Positions 7,501 to 10,293 of a stretch of 10,293 nt of DNA are shown here, in pieces. Position 1 is the stretch's first letter. The number at the start of each line of letters is the position of its first letter. The translations under genes and the position numbers were made by a program. The notes beneath the pieces were generated by a model. The model worked only from the letters and a program-made list of their open reading frames with translations. It did no database searches and had not been told where the DNA came from. The stretch is from Acidisphaera sp035272265. Its GTDB lineage: Bacteria > Pseudomonadota > Alphaproteobacteria > Acetobacterales > Acetobacteraceae. The stretch is taken from assembly GCA_035272265.1 (NCBI GenBank), contig DATEQV010000460.1, positions 1-10,293 of the forward strand, in the 5' to 3' direction.

Positions 7501-8075
7501 GCGTCCCAACCCGCGCGGTCGACCTGCGCGTCGCTGTCCTGCGTCGTGTATCGACCGGCGGTGTCGATCAGCACGGCCTTGTCGGTGAACCACCAGTCGC
7601 ACTGCCGCGTGCCGCCGACGCCCGCCAAGGCGCCCTGGCCCATTTCGGCGGCGAGCGGAAAATTCAGGCCGCAGTTGAGCAGCGCCGTCGTCTTCCCGGC
7701 GCCGGGCGGGCCGATGATCGCGTACCAGGGCTGCTCGTACAGATACCCCCGCGTGCCGCGCGCGCGGCGCAGGATCGCGAGCCCCGCGGCGAGGCGGTCC
7801 TTCACGCCGGCCGCCTCTTCGGCCGATGCGTCCTCCGGCCCGCGCTGCGTGATGCCGGCGGCCAGCACCGTGTCCCGTTTGCGGCGCGTCGCCTCGATCA
7901 CCAGGTTGCCGATCAGCCAGACGTTCAGCAGCCCGGCGATGATGGCGATGCGGACCAGCCCGGGTTCCAGCGGCTCCAGCAGCGGACCGAAGAACCAGAC
8001 CTGCTGCGCGATCAGCGCGGTGCCGATGAAACTCAGGAACCAGCGAGAGCCCAGCGCGCGTACGGCGGATGTCAT
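4566..8075 (-). CDS. tssM: TssM (IcmF), T6SS inner-membrane NTPase-like scaffold
   Basis: TssM spans the inner membrane and periplasm and forms the T6SS trans-envelope channel with TssL and TssJ. From the ATG at 8075 it has 1169 residues, normal for the family. Two N-terminal membrane helices lie at about 12-33 and 41-60. The cytoplasmic NTPase-like domain shows a Walker A GPPGAGKTT (122-130), DKAVLIDTAGRY with DTAG at 171-174, and TKADLL (255-260). A third helix spans about 431-456, followed by the long periplasmic IcmF region and a C-terminal domain containing GPWAMFRLLNQGHP. An open frame extends upstream to TTG 8123 but has no ribosome binding site, and the usual short basic N-terminus (ALGSRWFLSF) fits the ATG at 8075; the Shine-Dalgarno there is weak too (GGAG, about 15 nt away). 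It is divergent from the glucosaminidase gene and convergent with the kinase, and is separated from its partner tssL by the kinase gene. Confidence 0.95.
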   Translation of the reverse strand: MTSAVRALGSRWFLSFIGTALIAQQVWFFGPLLEPLEPGLVRIAIIAGLLNVWLIGNLVIEATRRKRDTVLAAGITQRGPEDASAEEAAGVKDRLAAGLAILRRARGTRGYLYEQPWYAIIGPPGAGKTTALLNCGLNFPLAAEMGQGALAGVGGTRQCDWWFTDKAVLIDTAGRYTTQDSDAQVDRAGWDAFLDLLKRTRTRQPLNGVLVAFAVNDIARATDAERAAHVRAIRQRVHELETRLGVRMPVYLLFTKADLLAGFSEFFGNLDRDGRAQVWGATFPLGAGQANPGAAFEAEFQLLLERLNAQLIDRLQAEPDLDRRALIAGFPAQVASLGPPIAAFIQDTFAASKQERAPLLRGVYLTSATQEGTPIDRLTGRLARSFGLDQRRLPTLRPEAGRSYFLAELLQGVIFSEAMLVSQPPGRARRVLLLRGSAYAVVALLVVAAGAVLWVARNNAADAIANTAQALSAYEQAAREMPLDPVSDADLPELLPLLDEARNLPHGQRQGGRWELGLSQTAKLDAAAREVYRHALGYALLPRLIWRLEAEMRGRMNQPDFVYEATRVYLMLGNAGPLDRGLVHDWMMLDWEASYPGAATAPMRESLLQHMDALLSQPLPQVQLDGALVAQARSTFGRVSLAQRVYSLIRPSAAAQAVPPWKPRDALGPAGVGIFVRASGKSMDDGIPGFFTLDGFYRVVVPAVGNAAKTIASESWVLGERAQIDPNSPQMQAIEQQVIQLYEADYIRLWDAMLADLNIMPLRSLAEAAQDLYILASPESPMRKLLASIARQVTLTVPPGGGASASGTSATPAPAADQRLATLFGNQQTANEQAAQPPGHEVDEHFKAVRDLVGNGPGAPIDLVLKSMIDLQQQLAKMAAAAPGSSGAQAPAGGADPTLALRVEAKRQPPPLSRWLASLATSGAALRGNDPRAQIAALYNADGGPAAVCAAAVNGHYPFDATATSDASLDDFTKLFGPSGVLDGFVVTQLHPYIVTTAKPWTLQQVNNVSAPITPADLAQFQRAATIRDTFFPGGASTPTIRFDIAPVSVDAATKQATLDFGGTTVVASRAPPHTTQIVWPGANHMETVKLTFDPPPSGGGGTLQANGPWAMFRLLNQGHPKDTGTGDKYTLTFQAGDRRAVFELRAGSTVNAFAPGVLTSFRCPAVQQ

Positions 8076-8125
8076 GGCGGCGGTGGGTCGCTCCGGCGGC
8101 CTGTCGTCGGCAAGGTATAGCAATC

Positions 8126-8144
8126 GTTATGCGTGGCGCATAAC
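8126..8144. promoter_or_regulatory. 19-bp operator-like palindrome between divergent tssM and glucosaminidase genes
   Basis: GTTATGCG (8126-8133) and CGCATAAC (8137-8144) are perfect 8-bp inverted repeats with a 3-bp centre. The site is AT-richer than its surroundings and lies upstream of tssM. It also overlaps the most upstream GTG of the forward gene, which makes that GTG doubtful as the real start. A TATACC on the reverse strand next to it could be the tssM -10. Binding of a dimeric regulator is inferred. Confidence 0.5.
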
Positions 8145-8969
8145 CTGGAGTTGCCGCCGCACGCTTTTGTACCCCGCGCGGCGCGCGAGGCCGGCGTGGC
8201 ACTGGTACCTTCTCCGACCATCCTGAGCACGGACGAGATGGGGCGCGTGGCGCCGCCGATCATCGGCTCGGTCGGCGAGCACGGCAAGAACAACCCCAAG
8301 GACGTGTTCATCATCCAGTCGCTGCTGAACGACCGGCTGCCCAAGCCGCATACGCCGGTTCCAGTCACCGGCGAGGCCGACCCCGGCACGATCCTGGCGC
8401 TCGAGGCCTACCAGGCCGTCATCATGCACATGCTGCCGCCCACCGGGCAGGTGGAGCCGGGGAGTGCGACCTACTACTCGCTTGCCGCGCGGCCGCTGGT
8501 GAACGAGGGGCCGCCGCCGCATTTCGGTCACGTCGGCATCGTCCCGCAGGAGGTGATCGACGCGGCGAAGGACTCGCAGCTTCACTGGCACGTGCCCGCG
8601 GCGATCACGATCGCGCAATGGATCGTCGAGAGCGCCTGGGGCGCCTCGATGCCGCCCGGCAGCAACAACCCGTTCGGCATCAAGGCCGTGGGCGACCAGC
8701 CTGCGGTGGAGAGCGGGACGCGCGAGGTGATCGGCGGCTCGGACGTCACCATCACCGCCAAGTTCCGCCGCTTCGAGTCGCTGAGCCAGGCGTTCGACCT
8801 GCACGGCAAGCTGCTGGCGACGGCCTCGCCGTATCGCACGGCGATGACGCTGATCGCCGACCCCGATGCCTTCGCCGACGCGCTGACCGGCGTGTACGCG
8901 ACCGATCCGAAATACGGCTTCACGCTCAAATGGGTCATGCACAACTACAACCTGACCCAGTACGACTAG
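8133..8969 (+). CDS. T6SS-linked peptidoglycan hydrolase: peptidoglycan-binding-like N-terminus plus FlgJ-type glucosaminidase
   Basis: The protein has up to 278 residues. Residues about 42-115 (PPIIGSVGEHGKNNPKDVF, IQSLLN, VTGEADPG, LALEAYQ) resemble a PG_binding_1-like module. Residues about 140-278 form a glucosaminidase (PF01832-like) domain: VPAAITIAQWIVESAWG with the likely catalytic E166, NNPFGIKA (178-185), TREVIGG, AKFRRFESL and YATDPKYGF. Such enzymes cleave the beta-1,4 bond after GlcNAc. No signal peptide is visible, which suits a protein exported by the T6SS itself or one acting through a start I have misplaced. The first GTG (8133) sits inside the palindrome without a ribosome binding site. 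Alternatives are GTG 8196 (GAGG five nt upstream) and ATG 8238, the latter just before the conserved PPIIGSVG. A role in local wall opening for the membrane complex is inferred from its neighbour tssM; an antibacterial effector is the alternative, but no immunity gene is seen nearby. Confidence 0.87.
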   Translation: MAHNLELPPHAFVPRAAREAGVALVPSPTILSTDEMGRVAPPIIGSVGEHGKNNPKDVFIIQSLLNDRLPKPHTPVPVTGEADPGTILALEAYQAVIMHMLPPTGQVEPGSATYYSLAARPLVNEGPPPHFGHVGIVPQEVIDAAKDSQLHWHVPAAITIAQWIVESAWGASMPPGSNNPFGIKAVGDQPAVESGTREVIGGSDVTITAKFRRFESLSQAFDLHGKLLATASPYRTAMTLIADPDAFADALTGVYATDPKYGFTLKWVMHNYNLTQYD

Positions 8970-9009
8970 GGCGGCTCCGTTGCCACCGCGTCGCTCGGCC
9001 CATAGTACC

Positions 9010-9240
9010 CGTCATGGTCCGCGAAGGCGACCATCCACGCCTTGTCTTCCATCATGTCATCAACCCCCAGCCTGAAGGCACGCAGTTCATGGTCAAGGGC
9101 GGTTAGGTGTACATCATGACCAGCTCTATGTCGGCGTGACGGCGGACCTGGAGCGGCGGGCGTCAGAACATCGGCAGCAGCTGTTTCCCTGGAGTGCACG
9201 GCGAGAAGGCGTGGATGGTCCGCCTTCGCGGACCATGACG
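9010..9240 (+). mobile_element. Element B: decayed copy with palindromic inverted ends
   Basis: The left end (9010-9043) and right end (9206-9240) are inverted copies of the family's about 35-bp terminal sequence. The left hairpin has lost one G compared with copy C, which breaks its stem. The interior matches copy C on both sides of a large deletion, so it carries only a GIY-YIG remnant. Confidence 0.8.
9089..9196 (+). pseudogene. GIY-YIG (URI-type) nuclease remnant in element B
   Basis: From ATG 9089 the frame reads MVKGG, then TAG (9104-9106), then VYIMT. Aligned by eye with copy C, the first tyrosine codon of the GGYVYIM motif (TAT) has become TAG. About 16 bases are then missing before CTCTATGTCGGCGTGACG, shifting the frame. 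Similarity ends near CTGTTTCCCTGGA, where about 200 bases of gene present in copy C are absent. The gene cannot make a working nuclease. Confidence 0.8.
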
Positions 9241-9325
9241 AAGCAGAAAATTCCGGCGCGCTGGCGTATGCGGCGTGAGGAAATCCGCCACCCGAAGCAG
9301 CCAACCTGACTCGGCCCATAGTACC

Positions 9326-9773
9326 CGTCATGGTCCGCGAAGGCGGACCATCCACGCCTTGTCTTCCATCATTTCATCACCCCCCAGCCCGAAGGCACGC
9401 AGTTCATGGTCGAGGGCGGCTATGTGTAGATCATGACCCACCGGCCGCACGGCATCCTCTATGTCGGCGTGACGTCGGATTTGGAGCGGCGCGCGCCAGA
9501 ACATCGGCAGAAGCTGTTTCCCGGATTCTCGAAACTCTACGGGCTCACGCGCCTCGTGTTCGCGGAGCATCACAGCGAGATCACGTCCGCGATCCGACGC
9601 GAGAAGCGGATCAAGACGTGGAACCGGGCGTGGAAGGCCCGGCTGATCGAGCAGGTGAATCCGAACTGGGACGATCTCTGTGTCACTCAGTTCGGCTGGC
9701 CGCCCTTGTAGGCAACTGCTGGCGTGCCGCAGCGAGAAAAGGCGTAGATGGTCCGCCTTCGCGGACCATGACG
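9326..9773 (+). mobile_element. Element C: fullest copy, GIY-YIG gene between inverted hairpin ends
   Basis: The left end 9326-9360 and right end 9739-9773 are inverted repeats of 35 bp with a single visible mismatch. Each end contains a 9-bp hairpin of its own (left arms 9330-9338 and 9343-9351, GAAG loop). The 448-bp unit holds one gene, the GIY-YIG frame, reading left to right. It is the probable parent structure for copies A, B and D. Confidence 0.8.
9433..9711 (+). CDS. GIY-YIG (URI-type) endonuclease, N-terminal motif interrupted by an amber codon
   Basis: The open frame from ATG 9433 gives 92 residues of the short single-domain GIY-YIG family (COG2827-like). It shows GILYVGVTSDLERR (the YIG strand LYVGVT at 9-14 and an arginine at 19 or 20), EHR (23-25), AIRREKRIK (probable metal-binding glutamate at 57) and the family ending NPNWDDL (76-82). 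The family normally begins with a GGYVYIM-like strand supplying the GIY half of the motif. That strand is encoded just upstream in the same frame from ATG 9406, but its second tyrosine codon is TAG (9427-9429). Translation from 9433 would therefore lack the first active-site strand. It is either a recent pseudogene or depends on readthrough. No ribosome binding site is apparent for ATG 9433; GAAGG at 9391-9395 would serve ATG 9406. Confidence 0.75.
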   Translation: MTHRPHGILYVGVTSDLERRAPEHRQKLFPGFSKLYGLTRLVFAEHHSEITSAIRREKRIKTWNRAWKARLIEQVNPNWDDLCVTQFGWPPL

Positions 9774-9834
9774 GGTGACCAGGAAATGCGGACACAGCGA
9801 TCCCGTCACAGCACACGGTCGGTCGGTGATACTC

Positions 9835-9870
9835 GTCGCTCGGTCCAGAGTAGTCGCTCGGCCCCGAGTA
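9835..9870. repeat. Two tandem 18-bp units leading into element D
   Basis: GTCGCTCGGTCCAGAGTA (9835-9852) is followed directly by GTCGCTCGGCCCCGAGTA (9853-9870). The same unit, with CATAGTA at its end, precedes element B (8990-9007), and a shorter form precedes element C. It therefore travels with copies B, C and D but not with copy A. Confidence 0.7.
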
Positions 9871-9872
9871 CC

Positions 9873-10034
9873 CGTCATGGTCCGCGAAGGCGGACCATCC
9901 ACGCCTTGTCTTCCATCATTTCATCGCCCCCAGCCCGAAGTCACGCACGTCATGACAGCGAAAAGGCGTGGGTAGTCCGCCGGAGCCTGTCCGCGGGTGC
10001 GCCTTCGGCGCAGCCCCGGGGGCGGACCATGACG
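9873..10034 (+). mobile_element. Element D: gene-less copy with a second hairpin nested in its right end
   Basis: The left end 9873-9907 matches copy C. About 50 bases of the region upstream of the GIY-YIG start follow, then the sequence jumps at CATGACAGCG to the 3' tail of the element (AGCGAAAAGGCGTG). The whole nuclease frame is missing. The right end begins at 9963, but its hairpin apex is replaced by about 39 bp containing TGCGCC, TTC and GGCGCA; the terminal GGCGGACCATGACG resumes at 10021. Confidence 0.7.
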
Positions 10035-10044
10035 AAGGGAAAAA

Positions 10045-10100
10045 GGCCGACTTCGGCCAGGGACAAGCCCGGCCATGTCCGGCAAGAAAGAAGTCTTGCC
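10045..10100. other. Cluster of three short hairpins upstream of the last gene
   Basis: Three perfect inverted repeats follow one another: GGCCGA/TCGGCC (10045-10058), GGACA/TGTCC (10061-10080) and GGCAAGA/TCTTGCC (10081-10100). No poly-T follows, so the role (terminator-like RNA structure or regulatory binding sites) is open. Confidence 0.4.
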
Positions 10101-10124
10101 AACTCCAAAATACATTCCTATTTT
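10096..10124 (+). promoter_or_regulatory. Sigma70-like promoter with overlapping palindrome
   Basis: TTGCCA (10096-10101, 5/6 to -35) and TATTTT (10119-10124, 4/6 to -10) are 17 bp apart. They lie about 40 bp upstream of the next start codon, in a locally AT-rich patch. CCAAAAT (10105-10111) and ATTTTGG (10120-10126) form an inverted repeat across the spacer and -10, which suits an operator. Confidence 0.5.
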
Positions 10125-10163
10125 GGGGCTCCCCGCGGCAAGCAGCCGGAAAAGGAGGGGCCG

Positions 10164-10293
10164 ATGTTCGACTTCCTGCCGCCCTTCCTCAAGCGGCTCT
10201 ACCAAAGCTTCCGCGTCCCGTACGCCCGCGGCACCCGCGTGCGCGAAACCCCCGAGCCCGACCCCGAGATCGCCGTCGGCATGCGCGAGCGCG
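10164..10293 (+). CDS. Unidentified protein (N-terminal 43 residues, cut by window edge)
   Basis: The frame starts at ATG 10164 after a strong AAAGGAGGGG at 10151-10160 and is open to the end of the window. It begins MFDFLPPFLKRLYQSFRVPY and continues with a charged stretch containing VRETPEPDPE. Codons are GC-biased, as in the T6SS genes. I do not recognise the family; it has no obvious signal peptide. It has its own promoter-like region and is separated from the T6SS genes by the repeat region, so membership in the T6SS locus is unproven. Confidence 0.65.
   Translation, partial: MFDFLPPFLKRLYQSFRVPYARGTRVRETPEPDPEIAVGMRER

Larger units (their letters stand above)
8970..10163. other. Repeat-rich region between the hydrolase gene and the last gene
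   Basis: About 1.2 kb without an ordinary gene. It holds copies B, C and D of the palindrome-bounded GIY-YIG family in the same orientation, separated by 85 and 99 bp in which I see only short repeats, and then a hairpin cluster and promoter-like site before the last gene. No T6SS gene, tRNA or phage gene is recognisable in it. Confidence 0.8.

Noticed and set aside
4716..8120. A 1134-codon open frame antisense to tssM
   Set aside because: It is a high-GC shadow: the translation is dominated by Arg, Ala and Gln with no domain, and the opposite strand clearly encodes TssM with intact Walker A.
8076..8123. 16-residue N-terminal extension of TssM from TTG 8123
   Set aside because: There is no ribosome binding site at 8123, and the short basic start followed by the first membrane helix fits the ATG at 8075 better.
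9687..9975. Short open frames over elements C and D on both strands
   Set aside because: They read straight through the palindromic ends (recurring WSAKADH and MVREG strings), so they are translations of the repeat.
9010..10034. CRISPR array
   Set aside because: The repeats are in inverted pairs bounding units of very different lengths with a gene inside; there is no regular spacer pattern and no cas gene.

Overview
This window is very GC-rich and dense. It carries part of a chromosomal type VI secretion system (T6SS) locus, followed on the right by a run of repeats. Codon choice is strongly GC-biased. The TssL carries an OmpA domain and the kinase is PpkA-like. Intergenic palindromes with the core ATGGTCCGC/GCGGACCAT accompany short URI-type GIY-YIG genes. 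Together these suggest an alphaproteobacterium, and I would guess Sphingomonadales or a relative. That placement is an inference from gene style and repeat type; no marker gene is present.

Layout, left to right. 1-335 (-) is the N-terminal part of tagF, cut by the window edge. 353-1747 (-) is tssL (DotU/IcmH fold plus one membrane helix plus an OmpA-like peptidoglycan-binding domain); its best-placed initiation codon is a non-canonical ATA. 1748-2120 is a divergent regulatory region. 2121-4385 (+) is a ppkA-like Hanks-type Ser/Thr kinase with one membrane helix, a long Pro/Ala linker and a C-terminal DUF4384-like domain. 4386-4565 is a short convergent gap filled by an inverted repeat containing a decayed palindromic element. 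4566-8075 (-) is tssM (IcmF). After a 57-bp divergent promoter gap with a 19-bp operator-like palindrome comes 8133-8969 (+), a peptidoglycan hydrolase with an N-terminal peptidoglycan-binding-like part and a FlgJ-like glucosaminidase domain. 8970-10163 has no intact ordinary gene; it holds three consecutive copies (B, C, D) of an element bounded by about 35-bp inverted repeats that are themselves hairpins. 10164-10293 (+) is the start of an unidentified gene with a strong ribosome binding site.

How the genes fit together. TssL and TssM form the inner-membrane part of the T6SS membrane complex, and the OmpA domain of TssL would anchor it to peptidoglycan. PpkA (activator) and TagF (post-translational repressor) are the classical opposing regulators of T6SS firing. 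The glucosaminidase probably opens the cell wall locally for the trans-envelope complex, or it is an effector. Adjacent genes mostly lie on alternating strands, so tssL and tssM cannot share a simple transcript here, which is unusual.

The most interesting part is the repeat family. Copy C holds an almost complete GIY-YIG nuclease gene between inverted hairpin ends. Copy B holds a decayed version with a frameshift and a large internal deletion. Copies D and A have lost the gene and are MITE-like. Both surviving gene copies carry an amber codon, at two different tyrosine positions of the same N-terminal motif. This looks like a decay series of a palindrome-bounded GIY-YIG element, analogous in layout to REP/RAYT systems but with a different nuclease.
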